Source: Fasciola hepatica
Lineage: Eukaryota > Platyhelminthes > Trematoda > Plagiorchiida > Fasciolidae
Assembly: GCA_948099385.1 (NCBI GenBank)
Contig: CANUEZ040000071.1
Location: forward strand, 1,736,001 to 1,800,000
Length of the DNA: 64,000 bases
Direction of reading: 5' to 3'
Shown here: positions 47,701-60,735 of the stretch, piece by piece
How the letters are laid out: each line of letters opens with the position of its first letter
How positions within the stretch are numbered: position 1 is the first letter of the stretch
The notes under the pieces: model-generated
Database searches by the model: none
The model's input: only the letters and a program-made list of their open reading frames with translations
Told to the model about the DNA's origin: nothing
Program-made: the position numbers and the translations under genes

Positions 47701-48786
47701 CATAGTGAGATAGTGTCACGTGGGTGAAACCAACGACCACTGGTTCATTTGTTTCGGGAGTTGAAAAGATAAAGTCTTTGCTTGAATCACTCCCCACCAG
47801 CATGTAATTACAACGGCGCTCGAATAAAAAGTCTCCAAATTGATGTCAACGCGGAGCAGTTTATTTGCTAACCTGAACATGATCAGGGCCTATTTGCCTT
47901 ACTAATGAAAAAGTGCATGAAAAATTTCATTAGCATAAAAATCTGAAAAAAGAATATGAACTATTAGGACCTCTGCTGAATTTTCAGTAATTTTCAATTG
48001 CAAATCAGCTTTGGTAAAATACGATTGTTTTTTCAAACATAATGATCAAAAATGCAATTTCAATTTGCACATCTCAGAATCGCATGGGGCATAAATGACA
48101 GGTTTGTGGGAAATGCTTCTATTAGAGCTTGGTTGAATAGGGATATCGTGAAATATGTCAGATTCATTATTATTTAGTTTTTCCAACGTCACCGGATCCG
48201 GTTGAGTGATAACCAGTACCCACGCTCTCTATGCAATGTGATGCAACGGCAAATTGGAATGATAGAGAAAAATGATCCTTCCTTCACGAAGAACAAGTTC
48301 AAGTGCATTCATTCTTTCGCGAAGTGAAACAATAATTTTGAGATGTGTTAGTGGGATAGATCAAGCAGGAACTATCGTATACTGGAAGCACTTTTAAGGA
48401 TAACGTTTGATACATCATGTAAAAATACTCAAATAAATATTATGAAACATGGACGCTTAGACTGGCTTTCCTTCTGACTTCTTTTGATTGATCGATTTGG
48501 TACCGATATCTCCCATTTCAAACCTATTCATAGGCAAGGGGTGAAGGATTGTGTGACCAATGTTTCCACTGCCAAATATAACCTATTTTCCTCATGAGCT
48601 CCGTTCATACTCAAGGCGTAGGACAAGACATTGACCCAACACTGTTTGCCAGCGGTAAAAACTGCATGATTGGCTGCCGTTGTCGTTCAGTCAAAAATGG
48701 ACGAACTGGGCCCCTTCCGAATCGTGTGAACAGTGATGAAGTAGGCACTAATACGTCCCGATGAATAAGACTACACATTTTTATTG
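44717..48786. other. Unannotated AT-rich sequence
   Basis: No recognisable feature was found. Open frames of 60-80 codons occur on both strands without motifs. The patch 46250-46330 is locally CCCCC-rich but too short to interpret. Confidence 0.45.
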
Positions 48787-48815
48787 GTGTGTGTGTGTGT
48801 GTGTGTGTGTGTGTG
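48787..48815. repeat. (GT)14 microsatellite
   Basis: An uninterrupted GT dinucleotide run of about 29 bases. Confidence 0.95.
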
Positions 48816-49878
48816 GAGCACAAAAGTAACTCCTTTTATTTCACACATGATTATTACAGCAATAATCCGACGTAAGCGCTGTAAATAAAATCAACGCCAC
48901 TTGTCTATTGTTTCTCCAATTATTCTACATCAAAAATGATTACATTTTTGAATGCAACTCTCCGGAGGGCTGGACAATAAAACCTTTGAAATTTTGCAGC
49001 TGAGTGAGTTTTGCTTGTATCTGAGGTTTGCATCTAGTTGTACAGTTTATGATTTTTATTCCAATAGGGTAGAACTTGAGAATCAGTCCCATTTTGACTT
49101 CCGAAATTTGTCTTTCCGGGCACCAATTCATCAAATTTGGAATACCGCGTACCTGTTGCGGAACATTGTTTTCACAAACATGCCACCTGTAAATATTTTA
49201 TTTAGACATGCAAGCAGAGAAACAACATGTGAATAATGGGTTAGTTTACTTGTTTGCCACAAACTCAATCTGATTTATTATTCATTTTATAATCAAACCA
49301 TGTTTTACCTAAATACAGGTATTCAGGAAAACATCTACCAAGGTTAGTTTTTTGCTCTGTTTCTCAACACTTCTCCTCCAATGATTCACATCCATAGCTT
49401 ACGAATAGTGTGCATATGTTTTTCCCATCAAATATCAACATGTCGTACATCTTGGGGAGAACTGAATGTGACAAACTTAATCGTTTCGTATCTGTAAATA
49501 TATGCATATTAACTGAACAAGTAAATACCGGCTGACGAAGACCACCAAAGTTAATACTTCATCAAACAGAAGTCGAACTGTTGGGAACAACAATAAACTG
49601 TTGTGCGTGAGACCTTCTTACAGAGGGTGTAGAAAACCAGTGACAATAATAGACACTGAAGAATGCGGAACACAGTTCATCATATCAATAAGTTTCGCAC
49701 TAGCCAGAAGATTGATATATTTCCAAGCATTACAACACTGTTTGAAAATACCGATGTACGTGTTCTAAAAAGATACTAAGCTGCTTCACCTCAAATTATC
49801 CCGGTAATACCTAGTCTTTTGAACCTCCCAAATATATCTAGTAAGAATAACTTTCCACCTTTTATTCATCTCGGTTTA
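48816..49878. other. Unannotated AT-rich sequence
   Basis: Opposing open frames at 48952-49236 (+, 94 codons) and 48940-49134 (-, 64 codons) share the same stretch. Neither has a recognised motif. Confidence 0.4.
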
Positions 49879-50169
49879 TTAGGACAGAAAACGTATCTTA
49901 TGTAGGAAAAAATAGTCTCTGTCACCACTCGTTGTATTACAAATCAAATGGTTCATACTTGCATCATGTAAGCTCTCTTCTGAAGGATTAACCGACCATA
50001 CCACCAGCCACCACTTGACAACAACCCATTCGCGTCTCATTGATCCGCCATCTTCTCGCTTGCGAATCTGCGAACTCAAGCACTGGCTTGAATTCTGGTC
50101 ATGCGCTGACACGCTGACTGCTAACGTGACTTCACCGTTTGTAGACTCATAGTCAAAGCACACCCCCAC
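49879..50169 (-). other. Open frame of 96 codons in a GC-richer block, unidentified
   Basis: The minus-strand translation contains a tryptophan-rich stretch (WVVVKWWLVVWSVNPSEES) and sits in a block that differs in composition from its AT-rich flanks. I do not recognise a family. It resembles the untranslated or ORF remnants of repeats elsewhere in the window rather than a conserved protein. Confidence 0.25.
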
Positions 50170-51001
50170 ACCTAGTTAGTGGCATAAAAGCTTATATCGT
50201 AAAACTGATTTATGCTTTTTCTTGCAGATCAAACCGTGGATGGACTGCTTTGAGAATGACGTAATGTATCTGGACCAGTCAACTTTTATTCGAAACTACA
50301 GGTTTTTCCTGTCGTTGAAGCGCCTACGGTGATCGTTTGAGAACCTGTGGAGATCTTCTAAGATCCTTCAAAATCCAATGACTATCATTAGGAGCCTTTG
50401 ACTATAGGTAAAATAACATGGTTTAAACTGTGTTTCGCTTTGTTCGTTCGCTATGACCGTTAAGTGGGAACATTACCAGTGCACCATATATTATAAAACA
50501 AACCTGTGTGAATGAATTTAATGACACGCATGGGAAATACTCACGGTATCATATGAAAAAAAAGTCCAACGCTTGACACAATAAGCCAGACGCAATAACC
50601 GAACACAATACTGACAGCATGAACCTAACACTGATTGGAACGACATTTTACAACTAGATTTAGTAATGAACGGATCATGTTTTGCCTCACAAAACTGCAT
50701 CAAAATGATACCACGATGAAAGCTAAGTGGCGACCTTAAGACTTACTGTTCAGCTGCAATTATTTGTACCACAAGAATGAAATAGCCAGCAATTAGCGTC
50801 GGGCGAATATGTCTTATATATCCATATTTCAAGATCTGTGATTACGCCTACAAGTTGTCACAGTTTTTGGACGGAAAGATAAAAATAGAATCGTACCTCA
50901 TAAGAAGCACAAGCAATTAGAGTGATTTTCTACAAAGAAGGGAGGTTATTGACCAAAAAAATATGGTTCTGCTTTCTGATGAGCTGTCCTTCGGATACTC
51001 G
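50170..51001. other. Unannotated sequence
   Basis: Nothing was recognised. It could include the 3' flank of the transposase relic that follows, but no terminal inverted repeat was found. Confidence 0.4.
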
Positions 51002-51480
51002 CTAAATCGTCACTTTGTACTTCATTACCAGTTGCTTCACCGCATTCTTGAACCCAAGAAACACTTCTTCGATGGGATTGAAAAATGGATTGTGAGGTGG
51101 GATAAAGCGAGTTGTATGCCTCGCGGCCAAAATAGCGGTTTCCGTTTGCATGTAAGTTAAAGCGCTGTCAAGTAAAAATGCATCTGATGCACCCAGCCGT
51201 GCCGTAGCAACCTCTGCTGAGCATTTCCCAAGAAACAGATTAAATGTATACACACTGACGCAACCTGCTGGGGCAATACACAACGACATGAAACCGCAAG
51301 CTTCTTCGATTGCAAGTATACACATTAGTTTACGGACGGTTTTCGTAGCACATGATTCCGATGAGGAAAAGGCATGCGATAACTTTGGAAATAATGCCTC
51401 TGAAAGTACGCAAGGTCTTTATTTAGTGTTCACTTCCTACCGAAAGCCTCTCGATCTAGAGCACCTGGTACAATAACTTG
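51002..51480 (-). pseudogene. IS630/Tc1-mariner-type DDE transposase fragment
   Basis: A 107-codon minus frame (51325-51002) contains AFLLDSALTYM, equivalent to the second catalytic Asp block ('vLDNA.iH'). About 20 residues later comes RFIPPHNPFFNPIEEVFLGF, the hallmark 'fLPPYSPfLNPIEevf..lK' box with the catalytic Glu. Upstream residues CIAPAGCVSVYTFNLFL fit the family 'i.pGsvn.etF..FL'. Spacing between the Asp and Glu is about 31 residues. The first Asp region would lie at 51330-51480 but is scrambled there, and the N-terminal DNA-binding part is not found. It is a dead fragment of a cut-and-paste DNA transposon; terminal repeats were not detected. Confidence 0.75.
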
Positions 51481-54400
51481 TTTTTTCTACATGTAAAAGT
51501 ATCACTGTACTTCCCTATTCCACCCACCCGGTTGTGTATTCACTGCACACAAGTCATACCTGTTCTGCTCGTTGAATGTCCATGACCTTCATGCAAGTGA
51601 TCAGATGATGATGAACTGGTCGTAATTTCAATATTTATATATCCCATCTTCCTTTTGATTGCTGAAGGGTTTACTTAGGGATATTTCTCTACGATGGAGC
51701 AGATGTGTGCGATAAGTTCATCTGAATTTTTTTAATTTCGCGAATCTTCGTTTATGACTGGATTCATGTTCTCTAACGACAAAGCTTCGGCAGCCCTTGA
51801 CGTTGATCCCTATATGAACATTGTACTAGGTGTTTTCTATCGTCGTCACTACTGGTTCTACTCTTCTTTGTGCGTCCTGAGGTCTGTTAGTTGCACTACT
51901 TCCGCCACATTTTCATTACGAACTTCTTCCGTTGTGAGAGCGCCACACATCTAGAGGAACGGAACATAAAAACGATTCATCACTTGAGCGGATAATGCAC
52001 TTCCTGTGATCAAGTACACGAGGTTGTTACCGTAGCCACGTTGCAGTTCCCGACGATTCCAGTTAGGCCATTCGGTGATTAGGTGATCACAGATAGGGTG
52101 AACCAAACCTTCTTGTCACACCGCTGTAACGCACAAGGTCACACCACATGTGAGTTTTCGGTCCCAAATAAGGCACTTGGTAGCCTTGTGCAAGTCACGA
52201 AAACGGCTGCTTGTACGAAACAGATTTATTCTGTATCACTTTTCAAACCACCATCTGAATGATTGCTTCAATGTCAGCAGAATTTGTAATGGAGAAAGTT
52301 GAGATCATCCCATGAGAAAAATAATCAGCGATGAAGACCGAATGAAAACTATGCAGTGCGCGAACAAAGGTGTCGACTAAGGAGAGGAGGAACCTAAAAT
52401 CGAATCGGTGCAAGTGGTCTGTGTGATATGCACCAAATTGTGATGTGCATGATTGCCGATAATTCACCCGAGTTTCTAGGTCAGCGCACTTTAACCGAAA
52501 TTCAGCAGTTTGCTTCTTGAAACCTTTCAGCGATACTGCAGTTATTTGTTTGTACAATTAGGAAAACAACGTTATTCTAAAAGAAACGGTGGACTATATA
52601 TTTACTCGGTAGTGAACAGGGAATAAGGGAAAATGAGGCAGTAGAGGATCCATTCTCGCTCACTTACCTCATCATGGGCTGAATGTGATTTGATCAAATA
52701 TCAAAATGAAGGGTACATTTTTTGATCTCGTTCCGCCTTGCTCCGTCCCCTTTATTTGACATGCAATCTCTGACGACCTTTGTCAAATGTCTTCAATACA
52801 ACTTGTAAACCAGAAGTAGCCCATTTAGAAAAAAACTTTTGCTCTCAAAAGTGTATCAATTTGCATTGAAATCTCCCTAAGCAAGTGGTTGTTTACCTCA
52901 AAATCATGTTTTATACTGATGACGCACACTGATGGGATAAACCACCTGATAAACGCGTACAGACTGGAGGTTATCCCAGAAGCACAAAGTGGCTGGTTTT
53001 TGATTATTTTATGAGAGGCACCGAAAGTGCCTAGTCGCCATACTATACTGGATAGATAGCCCAATGATCTTTTCACACTATATTGGATTTCTTTCGTTCC
53101 ATTTCCCCCGATCGTTAAGTATCCGAACAAGGTAAGCGATTCAAAAGCCTGTGTTCCTGGCAATCAGCATATGAAACGGGTCCTAGCGCTAGATGACTTA
53201 CTTCTGCACGCGAACTAGTTCTGTTGCTGAATTGGCTAATTTTCACTTGGCTAAACTGAACAGGTAAGAATAATTCAATGAGAGAGTCAGATGGCTTTCT
53301 CAATGTAATTCCTGAAACTGGCATTCAGAATTTTACCCGATTTGTTTTCAATAGGCATTGATGCTATTGGTAAATCACCCTCATTGTCTCTTCTCTGTAA
53401 CGGTTATTCGTACTACTTCAAGTGGTATATCTTCTATCGATCACCTATTGAATAGCGTCATGCAGATAAGCAAATAAGGTGACCGTATAATCGACCTACA
53501 AATCCACAAGCACCAGAAGATCGTTGCATTTTACCATCAAAGTGAAATAATCAACCTCTCATTCAAACTACTGGGAGCTCATTCATCTCCTTCATCCAAA
53601 AACTAAACAAGATTTGCAAGTCCATCACCTCACATGAAACTTCGTATTTAAATCTCGTTTCTACCGTGATTCGTCATCGGAGCTCGTGCCTGAGAACGCG
53701 AAGAACCGAGTTGAGCTTAAAGACAAAACAACAAAGACACGAATGTCCAAACAACGATGTGTCTAAAATGTACCTTTGTTTGAACATTGATTGCTTTCGG
53801 ACATGAACTCATATGCACTTGCCACAAGAGCCAAAACTTCACAATTTGATGAAAATCGTTCGGATAGGATGACAAAAACACTGGAATATCTGTCCAAGAG
53901 CGGCAAAGCAGAGCAAATTTAAAGAAGTATTTATCTTGGAAAACGGTTATTCATAAAATATTTATCGCAAATCTACGACCTTGATTTTTATGCGCTTCTT
54001 GAAGTATACACATATCCTTTGTAGGCAGTAACAACCTAATCTACCTAACGAAGAAACAGATAATTCAGTTAACTATGGATAATAAATGGAGTACCAGGGG
54101 AGCACAAAACACGACCGGCTTTTTGCGAAAGTCAAAGTCATACCACTGCTTATAGTAAACTTGTGCCACGAATCGTGATGTTTTGATGACATATTACTTG
54201 TTCTTTGCACAGAATTCATTTGTGTTGTATTGCAGTGAGAGATACCGGATACCATCATCAACAAAGAGAACCATATCCCAATTACATTTTTGCATTCCGT
54301 ATCATATGTGTTCTTTGCAAAAGTTGTCCGACTCTAATTCGTTGAGAAACAATGCTGAAAATTCAGTAAAGTAGCAGTTCACCTTTTTATCGGAACCTAT

Positions 54401-55860
54401 TATGGCTGGAATCCTTTGGGGTTATCACAGGCTCCTAAAATTGATTTCAAAAGTAAAGTGGATGGTATACAAGAAATAGATACTCATAGAGTTCGTCAAA
54501 ATTTATGAGACTCGACAATCTCTGGAGTATTTTGCTGCACCATGGAGCTAAAATAAGTCGAAATCCATTACCATTTGGTCCAAGAAATAACCCTTTTCCC
54601 TTTCGGCTAGTTTGACTTTAGATTGAAGTCCTGAAGATGAGGAACTTTTAAATGCACGAAAAAGATGAATAATCACATTACAACATTAAAAAGCTATGCT
54701 ACAATTCTCCCTGCATGTTAGTTATTTTTTCATGGTTTAGGTCCACCTGATTCCCTTTTGAACCAACCAACTTCTTTACTGCACCGTTTTGACTCACTAC
54801 ATTGTATAAGAACCTACTTGATTTTCATGGCCTTATCCTACGTTTTGCCTACCTACGCAAAAGAATGTCTCAGAATCGCTTCGACTTTCATCACAGTGCA
54901 AAGACATCATTTCATGACACTGGTAGCGTAGCCAAAAGTGGGACTATCAAATTATACCGATTGTTTGACGAGTCAAAATAACTTGAGCACCTAGAGAAAA
55001 TTCAATGAGACAAACTAGGTCCACAATCCCACAAATGAAAATGACGAATACTGTGAACTGTCATGTTTTGCAGACGAATAAATTTGCACCCGTTGCATCA
55101 TAAATCAGGAATGTGCTGATCAGCAATCTAGTTTTGCTAGTAAAAACCTCATTTAATATCATTGTGTCATCAGAGTTGCTATAGTTTTTTTGCTGTGATC
55201 AACTTGACAGTGATGAAGGGAAATTCAAGTTCAAATTATCCATTATCCTGATTCCCCATCTATTCGCCAGCTACACCGTGATGCAGAACATGCAAACTGA
55301 AGACAATCTAAAATGATTCGCCTTGAAAATGATCCTTCAGTAAATGTAAATTTCAATTTTCTCAATAAAAAGTTGCAGTGATAACTATTCACATACTAGC
55401 AAGCGTTCATATCCAATGACGAAATTGATAGAGAGCGGGGAAAACAAGTTGAGCTAATACTAATGATGGGTAAATGCAATTCATTAAAAGAGCTGGTGTA
55501 AGTAGTGCGATGAATTTGATAGCGTGACACTTTTATTCCCTCTAAGTGAGACATCGTCAAACTTGGGAGCTTTGGTTTCGGCACCTGATTGGTCTTCATT
55601 TCTCGTTCACTGGGGTCACATTTTACAATAAATTCCGCTTTAAGATGCCAACGTATTTGGTTGTAAAGAATTACATTGATGTTATTGGTAACAGACTGGG
55701 CCGCGGCCTTAAAAATGAAATGTGCCTCGATTAAAGCGCCTTTATGAACATTCAGATGATTGTTCGAAGTGAAATTCACTGGGGAAAGCAAATGAATATT
55801 GTGAATAATTTTTCGCGATTAGATGTCACGAGCAAGAAAGATCCGATAAACCCAAGGGTT
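51481..55860. other. Unannotated sequence
   Basis: No recognised family was found. Minus-strand frames at 52243-52557 (104 codons), 52825-53163 (112) and 55396-55791 (131) lack domain motifs; the last overlaps a 62-codon plus frame. The rest is AT-rich with no tandem or tRNA-like signal seen. Confidence 0.4.
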
Positions 55861-55910
55861 TTTTGATGTCTGATGAGAGCTTCATCTCACGATCAGTGGA
55901 CATGACAAAG
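55861..55910 (+). ncRNA. Hammerhead-like relic (weak)
   Basis: The sequence TTTTGATGT-CTGATGAG-AG-CTTCAT-CTCAC-GA... is followed by ACAT-GA-CAAAG. ATGT can pair with ACAT and TTTTG with CAAAG (one G-T) as an interrupted stem I, and GAG with CTC as stem II. The GAAAC and cleavage triplet have decayed to GATCAGTGG. It could be an old ribozyme or chance. Confidence 0.25.
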
Positions 55911-58900
55911 AAGAGTGTGACCGGTTGAGACGTGTATTCTTGACTAGTAACTTGGCTATTTACTGGTGAATGCACTATCACAATCAGTGGCTAAATATAA
56001 CTCCAGCAGTAATTTCAAAATTGACTTCAGGATTTGAGCACTTGATGTATTCATTTCCTTCCCTCTAATAAGAAGATGTATGCTTCTTAGCTTTCCAGCA
56101 GACGTTGTAACTTTTCTACGATATCAGCGTAATCAGAGCATTTGATCCGGACTAGAAATAGTGACCTTTGTGCACACCAACAGATTTGACAGTATTCAAA
56201 CGAGGTAGACTAGCGGTGGTTGGATAAATAAACATTATTGCTTCGGTCCCACACCGCTTGTAGACAAAAGTAAAATAATCGTGGTATATGGGTTCATTCT
56301 TGACATCACCCGTACCAGCTTCATGGTGTGCACACTTAGGATTCGGTAAGCGCATTGCTCCAAACGAATAATGAGGGCACATGTTAGAGAGTTTTACGGA
56401 ACTGGATTCCACTCAGTGTTCGCCGACTTTTTCACGCTATGATTGTTTTCCGTCAACTGGAGATGATGAAGTCCGTTTTACCTTTCAGACTTTTCCTACC
56501 TAATTTAGCGGTTTCACCTCTCTTATTATTTTTCGTTTTGAAGGCCATTTGTTGAATTTCCGATATTTGTACCTTCCATGGTAGGGTGGTCACCAGGTAG
56601 TTAGAAGAATCATCATGTGGTCAGCTCCGTTGTGTTTTCGATTAGGTTGTTTCTGAAAGTCAAAGTTACTTCTGGCTTTTGCTTTCGGCATTAACTGCAT
56701 GACCACTTGGGACTTCAGAGTTTTACCTCCCCCTCTCACTCCATCGGGTGCCAGAGTGTAGCTGTTACTGTGAAACATTTCTTGAGTACAAAGAATTCGG
56801 AATGGTTCACGTACGACGACAGCGCGGAAATTCTGTCACAGATGCGAGTGATATCCTTTAGCATTTACCATATTTTGTGATATTCTCTAAACGTCACCCT
56901 CAGAGGCGAACATCTCTTTGGAGCAAACAATTTTGGCTGGTCTTAGCAATATTCGGCTCAAGGAGAAACACGGCATTTATCTTGAAAAGAAAAACCAGAA
57001 GATCAGCATTGCACCTTTTCTGTCTGAGAAGATCTCACGGCATCTGAACTTGGGGCATATTGCGGAAAACGGTTCATTTTATAGTGTAATACCCAAAAAG
57101 CACACGAAATAGAACAACGATTATATTTCATACCGAAAATAAAACAAGCTAACACAAAGTGCTATCTCCTGAAACATAGGTGGGTTTCATCGACTTGGCA
57201 ATGGCTTTGGTAAACCTCAATTATCTGGCAATCATAGCCATCCGGGTGACATAAAATGTGGTGTTTTGGTCAACTGAATTTTCCGTCATAAGAAGAAGAG
57301 CAGAATGTGATGACGGAACCCAGCTGTTTCTACTTTGCTACAAGAGACGCTGGATCAAATTCGGAATACTTTCACGCATTCAGTTACTGAACTGCCGCTG
57401 CTTTCGACCCAAGTTGGTTGCTCTGTTTCCACACCGAAAATTCATAAATGCGATAACATTTGGTGTGAGGGAGGAGATGTAGTGTTCACCTGTGAACGTT
57501 AAACAAAGTTTAACCCACCAATTTGTTGCTAAGGCAAACAGTTGGCTTGAATTTTACTGTCTCTCAATGAAAGCATCAGGATAGATGCTGTTGGCCGAAA
57601 CCGATTTTGGCAGTTGTAAATCACTGTCAACCATATTTTGCACGTGAACCCTTCCGTGCTCTATGAAATAGTGTGCGGACCAGACCACTTTTAGATTTCA
57701 CAAGCATCAAGCATTTGAAAAGCAGGTATTGGCTCTTTCTTCCAGATATCGAATTTGGCAATTGTTCCATCATCTCTCTAGTCATGCTGATGTTAAGGAA
57801 GTATAGTCTTAACTGTCTAAATCGGATTTTACTGTAAAGCCCATACTCGGATACCGATTATTCAATTCGTCGACAATTCATGTCGTGTCTTAGGACATTT
57901 TTAATAATTCGAGCGTCATCAATTTATCTTTGCAAAGTTATAAGTGCCTTAAGATGCTAAGAGCCTTATACGTGGTTATAAAACCTTAAAGTATTTATTG
58001 ATTTATCAGTGTTATGGAACCCAGTTATGTGGAATTATGGTAAGTATGAAATAAGAACAAAAGTTTTGGATTTGATAAGCGATCAACTAATGCATCGACT
58101 GCTAAAACGGACAAATCCCTCACTGTCTTTCGACTGCATTGCATAAAGCGAATCAAGCTAATGAACTGCATGCAAAGTAATCCTTATACATGTACGGAAC
58201 ATAAAAGGGAGAAAAGTGTAAGAACGTTTAATTGCAGCCTTCATAATTATGAACTTCGAGAGTTTCATTTGGAGTACTATTTTGAACAGCTAAGACAAAC
58301 TTGAGCTCCGGTTCATCGTCCACACTAATAATCCAGTAAACAGAAATTGCCTTTGCTCGCATTAGGGAAAACAGGTCTTTGGACTCAGAGTCAACTTTGT
58401 TTCCTACACCAGGCTGAATCAGAATTTTATCTACTGCTTTTGGCCCGCAATAACAGGATAAACTATAACATTTGTCTCCGGTGCATTTCTTAACCTACAG
58501 GTGAGTATACAGCCTGGTCTACCTTTAAATTACTTGAGTACGTCATGATTCCGGCTGAAATCAAATTAGAATTTGCTACAGGCTGCAAAAAGTGTGTCGT
58601 ATTGGAATTGACTGGACTAGGCATATTAATCAATGGAAGCTACGATGCAAGCGCCTTGTTTCTTTGTTAGGTGTAGTTAAAAACAACATCAATGATGAAA
58701 TCTGTATAGGATATATGTTGGATTGCAATCGCCGACGAAATACAGTGTGTTTCGACTGCTTGTTTGTATGTCACTGCTCATTTTCGCTCTGCACGAGATC
58801 TCGCAGGATAAAAGTTGCGAACCAGGCAGAATCGTAGTTTTGTAGGTGCAACCAATCAGTAATAGCCTTAACTAACTATAATTGAACTTACCAAGTAAGC

Positions 58901-60254
58901 AGTGAATGAATTACTTCCGACATCGCAGTCTTTGGCATTCACAAAGAACAAAAGAATAAGGGCAGTGAAAGTAAAAGTCTACCATTACATCGGGTTTCTT
59001 TATTAATATACTTCATTCGTTGGTCTTCTCACTGGGCTAGAGGAAATGAAACGAAGAACGCAACACTTCAACCACGTATCCTTATCAGTTCTGGTTTTTA
59101 CCAACTTAGGCTTGAGTCATGCATTGTAATTATGTACTTATACGTTCACGGATGGTCTTCCACTGATTGGTCTATACAAAATATTTTGACCCGTGATGTT
59201 CAAAAGATTTAAATCATATTGTGAGCATTTTCAGGATGTTGCGAACATTTGCGTGAAATCATGCTACTGTTGAGGTGAACATGCCAGGCCGAGTCAGTCA
59301 ATCAAAGCCTCCACCGACACATGTGGTTGAGTCAGCTATGTGAACACTTGAAAAGAGCCAATCAGACCTAATGACAGAAAAAAGCCCAGTTTGCCAGGTC
59401 ACACTAGTCAAGAATTCAACTGGGAGGGCACTTTCGAGAATATTATATTTTCGCTTTCAACAGCCTGTCTTTGACTCATTCAAACACTGCAACCAGATGC
59501 GCAGTGCACCTGCCTTGTGCTTTACATTGGCCAGCCGATGCTGTGGGAGTTTCATCGGAGATCAATTTTCCATGCTGTCCAAAGCTAAAGGCAGATTAGA
59601 GGCACAAGGGACCACAGCGAGCATATTATGGTCTCGGGTTTAAATCGCTCCTTTGCAGTTTTGGTGTGGAGGATTTTGTTTTAACCGCGAACGTTATAAT
59701 GTGTTACACGTACCCTCGCAACTCTCCAGTCTGCTTAGCTGAGGGTATTCACGGAGAAATTCGACAATGTGTGGTCACCTGAATTGATATTCATGATGTG
59801 ACTCGAACAAGATAAAACGCAAGAAAGGTCGTGTTCTTAATACCAAAAATATGCTAAACACGAGTGGTGTATTATTCTTGACATTGATATGGCAGCGTCC
59901 ATTTCCACTGGGGCCCCAGGACCAGTGTAAATGTGGGACAACTTCGGCTGTCATTTGCAGTTGGTAATTTTGTTGTAGGCTAAGAACAAGGAGGACGATA
60001 TACCTCACAAATCACAGTGTGCGCTGTGAAAAAAAGGAATCCTCCCAAAATGCTTGGGTATTCTAGATAGAGTTACCAATTTCCACCCATTAGCCCTACT
60101 TTTACTTTCCAAGTTTTATGAAACTATTCATTTTCTAATTGTTCTTCCGTGGTTCTGCATTTGCATATCACCTCTGCTAATGACACTTCCAGCAATGCGC
60201 GTCTACGAAATTAGGAAGGTATGTAATGTGGAAAGCCTTTAATTTGGGGGCATC
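55911..60254. other. Unannotated AT-rich sequence
   Basis: No gene or repeat was identified. Frames at 56152-56412 (-, 86 codons), 57258-57482 (+, 74) and 59371-59643 (+, 90) have no motif. GGGTTTAAATC near 59635 vaguely resembles a tRNA B box but has no matching A box. Confidence 0.4.
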
Positions 60255-60735
60255 TAACTACCGGTAATAGCATTCAGGGTACTCAGAGGACAATTCAATG
60301 GGGAAAAAGCGAAGCTTTTGAACGAACTCTATCTTCACAGAAATGGGTCCACCACAGCGACAGAATGGGCCTTCACCGGAATACGTAATAAAGGTAGGCA
60401 GTTGTGGATCTGAAGACATGGAGAATACGGCAGGCAACAAATCCGTTTACAACTGCATCAGTGAGTCAGTAAATAGATGAACAAGCAAGCGCGTGAATCC
60501 TCCATAGGCAAGTGTAAGGGGTACATGCCATCGAGTGCTGTAAAACAGAGCCGCTCAGCAACAACGAATCAGCGAGCACGCATGGCTCAACACCAAGTTC
60601 TGACTGGCTATCGTAAACCGTCGATAGTATGGGTGATGCCACAGCGATGTGCGTAGTTGCGTGCATTTTCTTCTTGATAGTGGTGAGCGTAGACTGGCCG
60701 ATCAGTAGGTTTGCCGACAATAGTAGGACCAGACA
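60255..60735. other. GC- and CpG-richer block, probably an unidentified repeat fragment
   Basis: Compositionally unlike its flanks, with many CG dinucleotides. Short frames exist on minus at 60258-60440 (60 codons) and 60466-60720 (84 codons). I recognise no family. Confidence 0.3.

Noticed and set aside
50975..51010. CTGATGAG at about 50977 as a hammerhead core
   Set aside because: No GAAA block or stem II closes downstream, and no stem I partner is present.
59560..59655. Possible tRNA-like B box GGGTTTAAATC
   Set aside because: No A box at the right distance, no acceptor pairing and no match to the other SINE heads.
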